64,000 bases of DNA. Origin: Chryseobacterium phocaeense (GTDB lineage: Bacteria; Bacteroidota; Bacteroidia; Flavobacteriales; Weeksellaceae). The stretch covers positions 1 to 64,000 of the forward strand of contig NZ_LT827014.1 of assembly GCF_900169075.1 (NCBI RefSeq), in the 5' to 3' direction. The notes under the pieces were generated by a model that did not search any database, was not told the DNA's origin, and worked only from the letters and a program-made list of their open reading frames with translations. Positions 19,969 through 29,222 of the stretch are shown here, piece by piece. The first letter of the stretch is position 1, and each line of letters begins with the position of its first letter. Made by a program: the position numbers and the translations under genes.

Positions 19969-21036
19969 TTAAAAGGTCAGCCTGGGATTAAGCGTTCCTC
20001 TTTTTGCTTCTTCAAAATCTTTTCTAGAACATGGAATACAGTTTTCTATATTGTCATCTTCCCCGAAATACCACAGATTGCTGAATGTATCCCGCTTAAA
20101 AGCATACTGCTCATCATCAATCAGAACATAAAACAATTCGTAATGCCTCTCTTTCGGATGCGATCTTTGGATATTGATCCCCTCGATCAGATACCAGATC
20201 ATCTGGGCCAGCAACTGGTGATTTAACTGGTTTTCCGAGTAAATATTATAATTAAAAATCCCTACAGATTTTAAATTTTCACTCAATCCAATCTCTTTCA
20301 TATAGGCACAGATTTCCCTCCGGTTCAGGCCATTCACCTGAGGATTCATAGAAAATGGCTCACTGAAACTCTCTACCGCATCACAGTTTAGGGTAACTAA
20401 GTCTGCTTTTCTGAAAAAAGGTTCTGTTTTTTCTGTGGAATTCATCATTTCCGCCAGACGGAGAATATCAAACTGTACATCTTTGATAAGCCTCACCGAA
20501 TCTGTTTCGTTCAGATGTTTCTGGTAGCCGAGATGATGATAATTTTTGATCGAGAAATTCTTGGCGCCCAGTATTTTCCCCAAAAAGGTCAGTTCATTAA
20601 TCTGCTCGCCCTGCTGCAGAGAGATAATATTGCTGATCTGGGTATAGTTGATGTTTTTTTTATGGAAATTCAGTGTTGAAAACAGCGAAAACGCAAAATC
20701 ATTGGAGCCGCCGATAATCACTGGCAACGCTCTTTTATAATGGCATGCAGACAAAACCTCCTGAAGAATATAATGGGAATCCTGGACAGATTTGCCGGAA
20801 ACCAGATCTCCAAGATCTACAATAGGAACATCAAAATCCAGCTGCGACAGTTTATAGAATTCTTTTCTTACGGATGTAAAATCCTGTACTTCCGCATCAC
20901 CTCCGGCTCCCCTGTAATCTGAAACAAACAGAAGAACAATACTGTCTTCTTTGATATCTTTAGTGATCCGGCTGCCGATCTGCCAGCTTTCTGCTTTGAA
21001 ATTTCTTGGTGAAATGATAAAATCTTCAAAATCCAT
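19969..21036 (-). CDS. Arginase/formimidoylglutamase-fold protein with lost metal ligands
   Basis: A 355-residue cytoplasmic protein with the ureohydrolase strand order: VLLFVSDYRGAGGDAE near the start (as in formimidoylglutamase), the segment RALPVIIGGSNDFAFSL where active enzymes have GGDHS, and DLVTLNCDAVESFSEPF where active enzymes have the SxDxDxxDP ligands. The Asp/His manganese ligands of both motifs are replaced, so classical hydrolysis of formiminoglutamate or arginine is doubtful. It is often annotated as formimidoylglutamase in flavobacteria. Two terminators separate it from topA; it leads the polysaccharide operon by position. Actual role unknown. Confidence 0.75.
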   Translation of the reverse strand: MDFEDFIISPRNFKAESWQIGSRITKDIKEDSIVLLFVSDYRGAGGDAEVQDFTSVRKEFYKLSQLDFDVPIVDLGDLVSGKSVQDSHYILQEVLSACHYKRALPVIIGGSNDFAFSLFSTLNFHKKNINYTQISNIISLQQGEQINELTFLGKILGAKNFSIKNYHHLGYQKHLNETDSVRLIKDVQFDILRLAEMMNSTEKTEPFFRKADLVTLNCDAVESFSEPFSMNPQVNGLNRREICAYMKEIGLSENLKSVGIFNYNIYSENQLNHQLLAQMIWYLIEGINIQRSHPKERHYELFYVLIDDEQYAFKRDTFSNLWYFGEDDNIENCIPCSRKDFEEAKRGTLNPRLTF

Positions 21037-21096
21037 ACTTATCTGAAAACTTGAGAATATATTAGTGTATTAAATTACTTTTCCGGACAAACATAC

Positions 21097-21127
21097 AAAA
21101 AAACCACAGCAAGTATACAGGCTGTGG
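21097..21127 (-). terminator. Second terminator between topA and the arginase-like gene
   Basis: The minus strand has a perfect 7-bp stem CCACAGC/GCTGTGG with a 10-nt loop, followed by seven T. It lies 20 nt downstream of another terminator; the pair isolates topA. Confidence 0.8.
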
Positions 21128-21140
21128 CGTAATTATTCAT

Positions 21141-21171
21141 AAAAAAAGCCGTCAATAAATTATTAACGGCT
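21141..21171 (-). terminator. topA terminator
   Basis: The minus strand has an 11-bp stem (AGCCGTTAATA / TATTGACGGCT, one G-U) with a three-base loop, followed by seven T, 19 nt after the topA stop. Confidence 0.88.
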
Positions 21172-21189
21172 TCGTATGTTTATTCATAT

Positions 21190-23748
21190 TTACTTCTTTT
21201 TCGCGGCTGTCTTTTTCACAGCAGTTGTTTTTTTTGCTGCTGTTTTCTTGGCGGCCGGCTTCTTTTTCTCTGCAAAGGCATTTTTATCCTGATCTGTGAT
21301 CCATTTTTTAACCTCATCCAGGGAAACGTCCTTCAACTCTTCCGCATCATATTTGGTATCGTCTTTTTTCTTCGGGATTTTGAACATGGCTTTCCCGAAT
21401 TTTACGAAAGGTCCCCATCTACCATTTTCAATTGATATTTTTTCTTTTTCCCACTGCTGGATGTAGCGGTTGGCTTCTTTTTCCAGCTTCGCATCAATCA
21501 GTTCATTGATATCGCTTTGAGAAAGGTTATCGAAATTATACCTTTTAGGAACATTCACGAATATATCTTTGTATTTGATAAAAGGTCCGAATCTGCCTGT
21601 TCCTTTCGTTACCGGGTCTCCTTTGTAGGTAGCAATCGGGGCATCTGCCTTCTTCTTTTCATTGATGATTTCTTCTGCACGAGCCTGGCTAACGGAAAGA
21701 GGATCTTCCCCTTTCGGAATGCTGATGAATGTATCGCCCCATTTCACATACGGACCGAATCTTCCCACTCCTACGGAAACAGCCTGCCCTTCAAATTCGT
21801 TCAGCTCAAACGGCAGCTTGAAAAGTTCCAGCGCCTCAGCCAGAGAGATCGTGGCAATATTTTGTCCGGTCATGAGCGAAGCGAAAATCGGTTTTTCCTC
21901 ATCTTCTGTTTCACCTATCTGAATCATTGCCCCGAATCTTCCGATTCTTGCATGGACGTTTTTACCGGTTTTAGGATCTACCCCGAGAAGCCTGTCTCCT
22001 GTGGCACGGTCTGCATTTTCTTCTACATCTTCAATTCTTGGGTGGAACTTCGAGTAGAAATTGGTCATCATTTCTTTCCACTTCTGGTCTCCGTTCGCAA
22101 TTTCGTCAAAACTTTCTTCTACTCTTGCCGTAAATCCGTAATCCAGGATTTCTTTGAAGTTATCGGTAAGGAAATCATTAACAACTTCACCGATATCTGT
22201 AGGTACAAATTTATTTTTATCGCCCCCGAATTTTTCTTCAAGAACTTCTTTTTTGATCTTATCTTTTACCAGAGACATCCTCATCACTTCACGGGTTTGA
22301 GGATCAATCTCTCTTTTATCCACATATTCCCTGTTCTGGATGGTCTGTATGGTAGGTGCGTAGGTAGACGGACGTCCAATTCCCAGTTCTTCCAGTTTTT
22401 TCACCAATCCGGCTTCCGTATATCTTGCACTTGGTCTGGTGAATTTCTCTGAAGCGGTGATTTTTTTGTAACTTAAAATTTCCCCTACACTTACTTTAGG
22501 AAGCAGTTTTTCGTTGTTTTCCTCATCATCTTCTTCCGTTTTTACAATTCCGTAGGCTTTTAAGAAACCATCGAAAATAATTACTTCACCCTGCGCTTCA
22601 AAATGCTGGGGCAATGAGGCATTTCCAATTTCAATTACCGTCTTCTCAATTTTAGCATTTGCCATCTGGGAAGCCAGTGTTCTTCTGTATATTAATTGAT
22701 ATAGCCTGTTTAATTGGGCATCACCAATACTTTTCACGGCAAAATCGGTAGGACGGATAGCTTCGTGAGCCTCCTGTGCCGATGCAGATTTCGTGGTATA
22801 GTTTCTTGGTGAAGAATATTCAGCTCCGTATTCTGAAGTGATCTGCTTTTTTGCGCCTTCTATAGCTTCCTGCGAAAGGTTCACAGAGTCCGTTCTCATA
22901 TAGGTAATATAACCTTCTTCATACAGTCTTTGGGCAAGACGCATGGTATTCGTTACATTATATCCTAATCTTGAAGAGGCTTCCTGCTGCAATGTGGATG
23001 TGGTAAACGGAGCGGAAGCGGAACGGGTCCCGGGCTTGGTCTCTACATTCAGAACTTTAAATTCCGTAGTTTTTGCTTTTTCAAGGAATTTTTCAGCGTC
23101 TTCTTCTTTTTCAAAATCCTTTTTAAGCTTGGCAGCGATTTCCTGTTCAGTTTTATTCAGGAAAATTCCATCCAGTTTGAAGCTTGCTTTAGGAGCAAAT
23201 TCACGGATTTCCTTTTCTCTTTCCACAATTAATCTTACCGCTACGGATTGTACCCTTCCTGCCGAAAGACCTGGTTTTACTTTTTTCCAGAGAACCGGAG
23301 ACATTTCAAAACCTACAATCCTGTCCAGAACTCTTCTCGCCTGCTGGGCGTTCACAAGGTTCTGATCAATATCTCTTGGATTTTCAATGGCTTTCAGAAT
23401 GGCATTTTTAGTAATCTCGTGGAAAACAATCCTCTTCCTGTTTTCCGGTTTCAGTTTCAGCTCATCAGCCAGGTGCCATGCAATAGCTTCTCCTTCGCGG
23501 TCCTCATCGGACGCCAGCCATACCATTTCAGCTTTCTTTACGGCAGCTTTGAGTTCTGTAACCAATTTCTTTTTATCTGCCGAAACTTCGTAATCAGGAC
23601 TGAACGTGGCAAGGTCTATTCCCATTCCTTTTTTCGGAAGGTCACGGATGTGTCCGAAGCTTGATTTTACTTCAAAATCCTTTCCTAAATATTTCTGAAT
23701 AGTTTTTGCTTTTGCCGGTGACTCTACAATTACTAAATTTTTCGACAT
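21190..23748 (-). CDS. topA: DNA topoisomerase I (type IA)
   Basis: An 852-residue enzyme relaxing negative supercoils. The TOPRIM domain starts at the N-terminus (LVIVESPAKAKTIQKYLG; DEDREGEAIAWH metal-binding DxDxE). The active-site Tyr is in YITYMRTDSVNLS (about residue 285). The C-terminal third has four GRFGPF/GRWGPF-x-K repeats ending in IPK (about 600-820), of the cysteine-free topoisomerase C-terminal repeat type, in place of zinc ribbons. It closes with a Lys/Ala-rich basic tail (about 25 residues, KKPAAKKTAAKK pattern) likely for DNA contact. The ATG giving MSKNLVIVES is chosen; six more residues are possible upstream. Single-gene transcript between terminators. Confidence 0.96.
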   Translation of the reverse strand: MSKNLVIVESPAKAKTIQKYLGKDFEVKSSFGHIRDLPKKGMGIDLATFSPDYEVSADKKKLVTELKAAVKKAEMVWLASDEDREGEAIAWHLADELKLKPENRKRIVFHEITKNAILKAIENPRDIDQNLVNAQQARRVLDRIVGFEMSPVLWKKVKPGLSAGRVQSVAVRLIVEREKEIREFAPKASFKLDGIFLNKTEQEIAAKLKKDFEKEEDAEKFLEKAKTTEFKVLNVETKPGTRSASAPFTTSTLQQEASSRLGYNVTNTMRLAQRLYEEGYITYMRTDSVNLSQEAIEGAKKQITSEYGAEYSSPRNYTTKSASAQEAHEAIRPTDFAVKSIGDAQLNRLYQLIYRRTLASQMANAKIEKTVIEIGNASLPQHFEAQGEVIIFDGFLKAYGIVKTEEDDEENNEKLLPKVSVGEILSYKKITASEKFTRPSARYTEAGLVKKLEELGIGRPSTYAPTIQTIQNREYVDKREIDPQTREVMRMSLVKDKIKKEVLEEKFGGDKNKFVPTDIGEVVNDFLTDNFKEILDYGFTARVEESFDEIANGDQKWKEMMTNFYSKFHPRIEDVEENADRATGDRLLGVDPKTGKNVHARIGRFGAMIQIGETEDEEKPIFASLMTGQNIATISLAEALELFKLPFELNEFEGQAVSVGVGRFGPYVKWGDTFISIPKGEDPLSVSQARAEEIINEKKKADAPIATYKGDPVTKGTGRFGPFIKYKDIFVNVPKRYNFDNLSQSDINELIDAKLEKEANRYIQQWEKEKISIENGRWGPFVKFGKAMFKIPKKKDDTKYDAEELKDVSLDEVKKWITDQDKNAFAEKKKPAAKKTAAKKTTAVKKTAAKKK

Positions 23749-23763
23749 TCTAAAAATTTTTTG

Positions 23764-23771
23764 CAAAAGTA
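23764..23771 (-). promoter_or_regulatory. Possible topA promoter -7 box
   Basis: The minus strand reads TACTTTTG, a TAnnTTTG match, 16 nt before the topA ATG at 23748. No TTG stands at 17-23 nt upstream. Confidence 0.45.
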
Positions 23772-23967
23772 AAGCTTTTTTATTATATACATTTTGTTAA
23801 AGCAGTTTAATTTAATAATTAGATGCGTTTAACAGGCGTTTCCATGGGCTTTTGTAAAGATATCAAGCCCCTTACAGGCTATCGTTTAGCGGAAAAATGA
23901 ACCCTGGTAAAACAGATGATATAGAATTTTTCATCAGTGCTGATAGATGTAAAATATATTTAAGCCG

Positions 23968-23999
23968 TAAAAAAGCAGAACAGGAAACCCTATTCTGCT
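23968..23999 (-). terminator. Terminator of the FISUMP/T9SS gene
   Basis: The minus strand has AGCAGAATAGG / CCTGTTCTGCT (one G-U, four-base loop) followed by six T, 21 nt after the stop of the large secreted protein gene. Confidence 0.85.
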
Positions 24000-24020
24000 C
24001 TCTTGCTGAATTTTAAAACT

Positions 24021-27000
24021 TTACTGTTTGATCAATTTTACCAGCTTTTCGGCATTATTGATCCTGATCAGATATACTCCGGAAGTAAGCGCAGACAGAT
24101 CTGCTGTCTTATTTTCAAATTTTCCTGACTTCACCAGCTGACCTGACATATTATAGATCTGGTAATAATATCCATTCTCTTCTGAAGCTTTGATATAGAG
24201 GATATCTCTTACAGGATTAGGATATAAGGAAATCTTGTTCTCATCCACTTTTTCTTTAATTTCACCACTGGTTAGCACTGCGGCTTCCCTACCCGAAGCC
24301 AGAGCAGTTACCTGCAGCCCGGGAATAGGCCCGGCTTCATTACCCTGCGCGTCATATTTCATTTTTACGCACCGGCAGCTGGTTCCCATATACGGATCAT
24401 TATTATCATTAAATGCCGTGAATCTATTGGCTGAAGAAGCTGCGTCAAACAGTACATTTACGGATCTTCCCAGATAATTGGCTGCCAGAGCACCCGTCCA
24501 GGCACCCGGAAACTGGAAGTTTACCGTATTAAAAGTTCCCGACGAAGACTGATTAACAATAACATTTCTGAATCCGCGTGATCCTGAGTTCGGGAAATTA
24601 CCAACCCTATATGCAGGATTAACAAACATATACCCTATGGTAGAAGTTGTTGAAGGATTTCTCACCCTTGTCCCTAAATAATCTGTCATCACATTATAAA
24701 AAGTAGCCACATTTTTATCTTTTTTATACCATGGCGACATTCCAAAGTCTTTGTAGGAAACCAGTGCCACATCGGAAAGATCAGGAATTCTCCATCCTGC
24801 AGGACATGGATCAAAAGGAGATTTTTTACCCCCACGTCCCCATCTGTCAGCGGCAAGGTTCGGTTCATTAGCCAGCCAGTCTGTTCCATTCGTATAATTA
24901 GGCATAGAGCTGTTATAAGGAGCAAAACTACTTGGAATCATATACACCAGAGGGTTTTTAACAGAGTACGAGAGTACTTTTTCTATTTTCTCCGCAGGTT
25001 TATCCGTACTCTGCACCATTGCACCTGCCGCATACGTATTGTAGGGAACTATATAACTTCCTGCCAAATTATTGTATGTTGCTGCCGTAAGCGTAGTGTA
25101 GGAAACTGTACCTTCATTCGAAACTCTTCCCAGAAATACGCTGAAAGAGCCCCTGTTATCCGCATTCTGGAATGTTGGAATCGGGTCTTTTCTGCCCCAC
25201 TGGTAATGCATTCCGGTAGAAGCCCGTATCTTAGCAAGCTCTGCAGAAGTAGGGGTAAGCCCGTTTACAACCATCGGGAAGGCATCGGTTGCTCCCAGGT
25301 TCCTGTCCATGAACTCCGTCTGAAGGACTACATCTGCCTTAGGTACATAATTGATATAATTGGTGGCTTCGGCTGCCGGAAGTTCTGTGATATAATTAAA
25401 AGAGTTTATTACAGAATCCGTGATCCATACATGCCAGCTCCAATAGACAGGCGCGGTAATACTTCCGTTATGGAGTGTTATTACTGCATTTCCGCTTTGG
25501 TTAGGATTAATATCCAACGAAATCATGGAGGAGCCAAGATCCTGCAGTGAGGAAGGTGAAGGTTTAATGATCGATACTTTACCGATAAGTCCAGTATTGG
25601 TGGTCCATAGTACGTTGGCTTTTAAATTATCAAAACTTGTGGGATTTAATATTTCCTGATTATTCAGGATCTGGCTTTGTACAGCAAAAGCTTTGCTTAC
25701 AGGAATATCAATCTTAAATGCCTGAGGGCTTTTTACGTCCTGATAGGTATTGGGATTATCAATTCCATCTCTGAACTCTTCCGGGGGAGCCATGTATTCA
25801 GAAGGAAAATCATATTTGTTTACAAGATAAAGAGGATCTTTAATACATCGGCATCCATTGGCTTCAGAAGTATACATTCCGGACATCGGCATATAAAAAT
25901 ATCTGCCGACAATATTGGGATAGCTTGGATCCGGAATATCCGGCTGCTCTTTATCGGGAATCATAAAAAGCCCTCTGGTAATTACTGCCGGTGAAGCATC
26001 AAAATGCCTTCCCATGGTTGCTGTCCAGAGCGCTACATGATGCTGATCTGTATACTGCCCCAGGTGGGCACTCCTGATCAGCTGTCCGGTTCCGGGAAAA
26101 ATTCCCATATTATTTCCTCCTGCGTTAGACAGATCAAATCCAAGGTTAGGATAAACCTTAAAGCCTGTCATAAAAGCGGGAGCTCCGGCGTCAGTGGGTT
26201 TTATAATGTGATATTTACTTGTTTCGAAAACGTTTTTACCCATATTGGTCCTGACTCCGAAAGGGGAAAAATCTACTCTGATATCATCTGCATAGGTCTG
26301 CGATCCTAAATTAGCGACAAGCATCGAAGGAATCCTCCATCCATTGGGACATGGATCATAGGAAGACTTATCCCTGTAAGGCTGTGCACTATCGTCATTA
26401 TTGTACCCCATACCGATGATTCCCTGAGAATTATCCGACCAGAGATTCAGCTCTGAAAGTCTGTTATCCGGAAGTCCTGCAAGGCGTCCAAACCAATTGA
26501 CCGGAAGGTTCGGGTTGTTGTTGTAATATGCCTGGCCGCTGTTATCATCCTTATTAACATAGATCAGACTCAGTGGGTTCTTTACAGCCAGCCTGATATT
26601 ATTGATCACATCTGCGCTCGCAAGCGGAAGATATTTCGTAAGGTTATCAATATTGGAGGCGCCTGTAAAATTCTTGGCTCCTCTGTGTCTTATCCTTCCA
26701 ATGGAACCTGAGACTTCATAGAAATCATTTCCCCGGGTTACCAGAGGTGGTATAGGGTCTTTTCTTCCCCATTGATAAAGCAGTCCGCCACTTCTGTTCC
26801 AGTCTGACGAAGTAATAGAGCTGCTCAAGGCTCCCAGATTACGATCCATCCACTGCCAGTCGGCATCAGGAACAGGCTCAACGGTTCCGTCTGTTTTCAT
26901 TCTTGAAATGTTATCAAAACTTTTATAAACCGATCCGTTGGTAGGATCATCCGTCACCCAGATATGCCAGCTCCAGTAAATATCACCATTCACTCTGAAC

Positions 27001-27452
27001 GCAATAACGGCATTTCCTTTTTTCGTTTTATTGACGGGAACTTTTATTTTGGCATTCTGATCAGAATCCAGGATTTCAAGCGAATACTTTGAGCCGGACT
27101 TAATCAGGCCGTGAACATCTTCCCACAAGACGTCCGCCGTTATTTTTCCTGAAGGGATTCCGGTTCCTTTGATGTACTTATCATCCGTCCACATGGCATA
27201 GGCTTTTCTTACCGGAATCAGCAGGCCTTCACTGTCCTGACCGGGATCAAAAATATAGCTGTTGGGGGCTTTCGTCCAATCAAGAGGCGGAACTCTTTTT
27301 ACAGGCGTGAGTACAGTATCCTGTTTGGTCTTGAGGGTCTCCGTAAATTTATACGAAGGCAGAATTTCGTTTAATTCTCTACTATTCATGGAATAGGCAC
27401 AAATCGACACTAAGCAAAAAATTGCCGCAAAGTTTTTAACTGAATTTTTCAT
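24021..27452 (-). CDS. Large secreted protein with two FISUMP-like modules and a T9SS sorting domain
   Basis: About 1,143 residues from the ATG giving MKNSVKNFAA. A signal peptide (ending ICAYS) is followed by two tandem modules (about 190-560 and 690-1065). Each carries the pattern FMDRNLGA/WMDRNLGA, YQWGRKDPIP, DPCPNGWRIP/DPCPAGWRIP and GCRCIK/SCRCVK, which resembles the FISUMP (Fibrobacter succinogenes major paralogous) domain. The last 70 residues (LYPNPVRDILYIKAS...GVYLIRINNAEKLVKLIKQ) are a Por-type T9SS sorting domain, so it is exported across the outer membrane and probably attached or released at the surface. Function unknown; adhesion or glycan binding is a guess. Stand-alone gene with its own terminator. 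Confidence 0.85.
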   Translation of the reverse strand: MKNSVKNFAAIFCLVSICAYSMNSRELNEILPSYKFTETLKTKQDTVLTPVKRVPPLDWTKAPNSYIFDPGQDSEGLLIPVRKAYAMWTDDKYIKGTGIPSGKITADVLWEDVHGLIKSGSKYSLEILDSDQNAKIKVPVNKTKKGNAVIAFRVNGDIYWSWHIWVTDDPTNGSVYKSFDNISRMKTDGTVEPVPDADWQWMDRNLGALSSSITSSDWNRSGGLLYQWGRKDPIPPLVTRGNDFYEVSGSIGRIRHRGAKNFTGASNIDNLTKYLPLASADVINNIRLAVKNPLSLIYVNKDDNSGQAYYNNNPNLPVNWFGRLAGLPDNRLSELNLWSDNSQGIIGMGYNNDDSAQPYRDKSSYDPCPNGWRIPSMLVANLGSQTYADDIRVDFSPFGVRTNMGKNVFETSKYHIIKPTDAGAPAFMTGFKVYPNLGFDLSNAGGNNMGIFPGTGQLIRSAHLGQYTDQHHVALWTATMGRHFDASPAVITRGLFMIPDKEQPDIPDPSYPNIVGRYFYMPMSGMYTSEANGCRCIKDPLYLVNKYDFPSEYMAPPEEFRDGIDNPNTYQDVKSPQAFKIDIPVSKAFAVQSQILNNQEILNPTSFDNLKANVLWTTNTGLIGKVSIIKPSPSSLQDLGSSMISLDINPNQSGNAVITLHNGSITAPVYWSWHVWITDSVINSFNYITELPAAEATNYINYVPKADVVLQTEFMDRNLGATDAFPMVVNGLTPTSAELAKIRASTGMHYQWGRKDPIPTFQNADNRGSFSVFLGRVSNEGTVSYTTLTAATYNNLAGSYIVPYNTYAAGAMVQSTDKPAEKIEKVLSYSVKNPLVYMIPSSFAPYNSSMPNYTNGTDWLANEPNLAADRWGRGGKKSPFDPCPAGWRIPDLSDVALVSYKDFGMSPWYKKDKNVATFYNVMTDYLGTRVRNPSTTSTIGYMFVNPAYRVGNFPNSGSRGFRNVIVNQSSSGTFNTVNFQFPGAWTGALAANYLGRSVNVLFDAASSANRFTAFNDNNDPYMGTSCRCVKMKYDAQGNEAGPIPGLQVTALASGREAAVLTSGEIKEKVDENKISLYPNPVRDILYIKASEENGYYYQIYNMSGQLVKSGKFENKTADLSALTSGVYLIRINNAEKLVKLIKQ

Positions 27453-27613
27453 ATCCTTGAACTTGTGTGCCATTCAAGCAATACAACATTTAAGCCTTTA
27501 CATAAAAATAAATCATAAATAATACAAATAAAATTATAATATTTCAATTGCATTGTAAATAATCTAATGGTAAAAGATTATACATGTGAAAACGGCACAA
27601 TTCGCTTCAGGTG

Positions 27614-27621
27614 CAAATGTA
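27614..27621 (-). promoter_or_regulatory. Possible promoter -7 box of the FISUMP/T9SS gene
   Basis: The minus strand reads TACATTTG, matching TAnnTTTG, about 160 nt before the ATG at 27452. No properly spaced TTG is seen, so support is weak. The rest of the 27474-27700 gap is AT-rich without a visible gene. Confidence 0.3.
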
Positions 27622-27701
27622 AATTTTTTCAGTATATTATTTATTGATCTCAGTCAAATTAAATGAAATCTTAATATTCTTGTCACATAACTAAAATCAA
27701 C

Positions 27702-27730
27702 AAAAAAAAGACCACCAGAAGCCGTCTTTT
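27702..27730 (-). terminator. Probable terminator of the EpsG-like gene
   Basis: The minus strand forms an imperfect stem AAGAC-GGC / GGT-GGTCTT with one internal mismatch, followed by eight T, 23 nt after the stop. Confidence 0.6.
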
Positions 27731-27752
27731 ATAGTATTAAATCAATGTCAAA

Positions 27753-28892
27753 TTATGGAAGGACATGGTTATTATAGAGTTCAATGGTAAACCTGCCGAC
27801 TTTGATATTATTAAAGTAGGAGAATACTACAAAATTGAAAATAACCAATGCGATGATAAAGGAGTAAATCATTTTTTTCATGCCACTTGACACCACATAC
27901 ATGGTATTGGGGATAATTACATAAGAGAAACCAACAAATGCCCCTACCAATCTGGATGAGAATACGGGGTTATTCCTGAATATAAAATAAAAACAGATCC
28001 CGACAACTGCATAGTTCCTATGGTATTCGTAGTAGGGATAAAGCTCTTTCATCTTGGTATCGAAGAAGAAAAGGAAGAAGGTAAGAATCATCATCATGGC
28101 CTCAGGAATCCCGAATCCGCCATTCAGTCTTTGGATGGATTCATCCATATACCCGTTTAAACCGTCCACAAGAATGTTATCTGACGCCATACTACTCATG
28201 AAATCTCCAAAAACACGGTATACTTCAAACGGAGAAAGGAATATTGAAATAATGATCATGATAAGCATGATGGTTTTATTCAGCGGAACCCTCGCAAACC
28301 AGTACATGGGAAGAAACAGATAACTCACAGTATGGACCCCTGATGCTATAAATATAAAGAACAGGTAATGCCACAGCTTCCGCTGCTTGATATACCGTAT
28401 CGCAAAATAAACAATAAATGTGGCAAGGTTCTGCCTGATCTGCCCGCTTTCCCCAACAAAGAAATAAGGGATAAACATAAACAGGGTAAAGGTAAAAGGA
28501 TAAAATGTATTGTCTTCCGTATATTCTATCTTAAAGAAAATAGCAAAGATAGCAATGACTAATGTAAGCGCGAAAAAAGGAGCATCAAAAACGTTGAGAA
28601 GTATCTTGTTAATCAGGGTATAGAGCCATTCCACATCCAGCTGATCGGGGCCTTCCATATGGAGCATCTTCATGAATATACTGTAATAGCTTTTCGTATC
28701 AGAATAGATGTACAGCCCTTTGTAACTTCCGTAATCCGGTCCCACATTATTACGGAAACCTACCAGCAAGATAAGGTAGATGCCAAGAAACCAAAACCAC
28801 TTTTTTTCTACTTTCTTCCCGAAAACTTCCTGTACACTAAAAAAAAGCATATAGGCAATGGCAACGATAAAATACGGATGTAGTATGCTCAT
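27753..28892 (-). CDS. EpsG-family polysaccharide polymerase-like membrane protein
   Basis: A 379-residue integral membrane protein with about ten hydrophobic segments. The N-terminal pattern LVGFRNNVGPDYGSYKGLY is the EpsG signature (R-x5-D-Y-x-x-Y) and later GESGQIRQNLATFIVYFAIRYIK matches the conserved R-Q-x-hydrophobic helix. EpsG/Wzy-like proteins polymerise exopolysaccharide repeat units at the periplasmic face. It stands apart from the wza/wzc group and is preceded, with a 1-nt gap, by a 45-codon membrane ORF. Which polysaccharide it serves cannot be told. Confidence 0.85.
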   Translation of the reverse strand: MSILHPYFIVAIAYMLFFSVQEVFGKKVEKKWFWFLGIYLILLVGFRNNVGPDYGSYKGLYIYSDTKSYYSIFMKMLHMEGPDQLDVEWLYTLINKILLNVFDAPFFALTLVIAIFAIFFKIEYTEDNTFYPFTFTLFMFIPYFFVGESGQIRQNLATFIVYFAIRYIKQRKLWHYLFFIFIASGVHTVSYLFLPMYWFARVPLNKTIMLIMIIISIFLSPFEVYRVFGDFMSSMASDNILVDGLNGYMDESIQRLNGGFGIPEAMMMILTFFLFFFDTKMKELYPYYEYHRNYAVVGICFYFIFRNNPVFSSRLVGAFVGFSYVIIPNTMYVVSSGMKKMIYSFIIALVIFNFVVFSYFNNIKVGRFTIELYNNHVLP

Positions 28893-28893
28893 G

Positions 28894-29031
28894 CTAATTC
28901 ATCATTTTATTTAACGGTTGCTGTATATTCAGGGAAAATCCAAACCTTGGGATAAACAGGCCGGACAGCAGAAAATGGAGTACTATTGTCAATAGAAATC
29001 CGTTAATTTTTTCATCATTTTTTTTCAACAT
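28894..29031 (-). CDS. Small single-pass membrane protein (45 aa) upstream of EpsG-like gene
   Basis: A 45-codon ORF starting at the ATG at 29031 and ending with TAG one base before the EpsG-like ATG. The peptide begins MLKKNDEKINGF, has one hydrophobic helix (FLLTIVLHFLLSGLFI, about residues 12-27) and ends QQPLNKMMN. A TACTTTTG promoter box lies 69 nt upstream. The tight junction suggests coupling with the polymerase. The helix with an internal His recalls TonB-type anchors, but nothing more supports that. It may be a real small subunit or only a leader; no homology can be asserted. Confidence 0.5.
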   Translation of the reverse strand: MLKKNDEKINGFLLTIVLHFLLSGLFIPRFGFSLNIQQPLNKMMN

Positions 29032-29099
29032 AGCTAAAACAGATTCTGATTTCTTAAATCAATATAGGTTTAAAATCTATTTTCTGAAGGGAACTTTTG

Positions 29100-29107
29100 C
29101 AAAAGTA
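29100..29107 (-). promoter_or_regulatory. Possible promoter -7 box of the small ORF / EpsG transcript
   Basis: The minus strand reads TACTTTTG (TAnnTTTG) 69 nt before the 45-codon ORF. No TTG is seen at the right spacing. It diverges from the pigment-operon promoter 70-100 nt away. Confidence 0.45.
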
Positions 29108-29172
29108 GAATATTTTTTTATTCTGCCTAGAATATTTTGTTGATTTTCAGACAAACTTATAGCCTAAATGTT

Positions 29173-29201
29173 TTGAACTAATACTGAAAAAATTAAATTT
29201 G
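29173..29201 (+). promoter_or_regulatory. Promoter of the first pigment operon
   Basis: Plus strand TTG (29173-29175), 18-nt spacer, TAAATTTG (29194-29201): a full match to the Bacteroidetes consensus. The first ATG follows 21 nt later, leaving a short leader. Confidence 0.7.
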
Positions 29202-29222
29202 CAGACTTGATCTTAACATATA

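Noticed and set aside
19969..21036. Annotating this gene as an active formimidoylglutamase (hutG)
   Set aside because: Fold is similar, but the Asp/His metal ligands of both signature motifs are absent, and no other hut gene is nearby.
21517..22452. A 311-codon plus-strand frame opposite topA
   Set aside because: It is antisense to a certain gene, follows its codon phase, and has a Cys/Phe-rich protein without any family features; a shadow frame.
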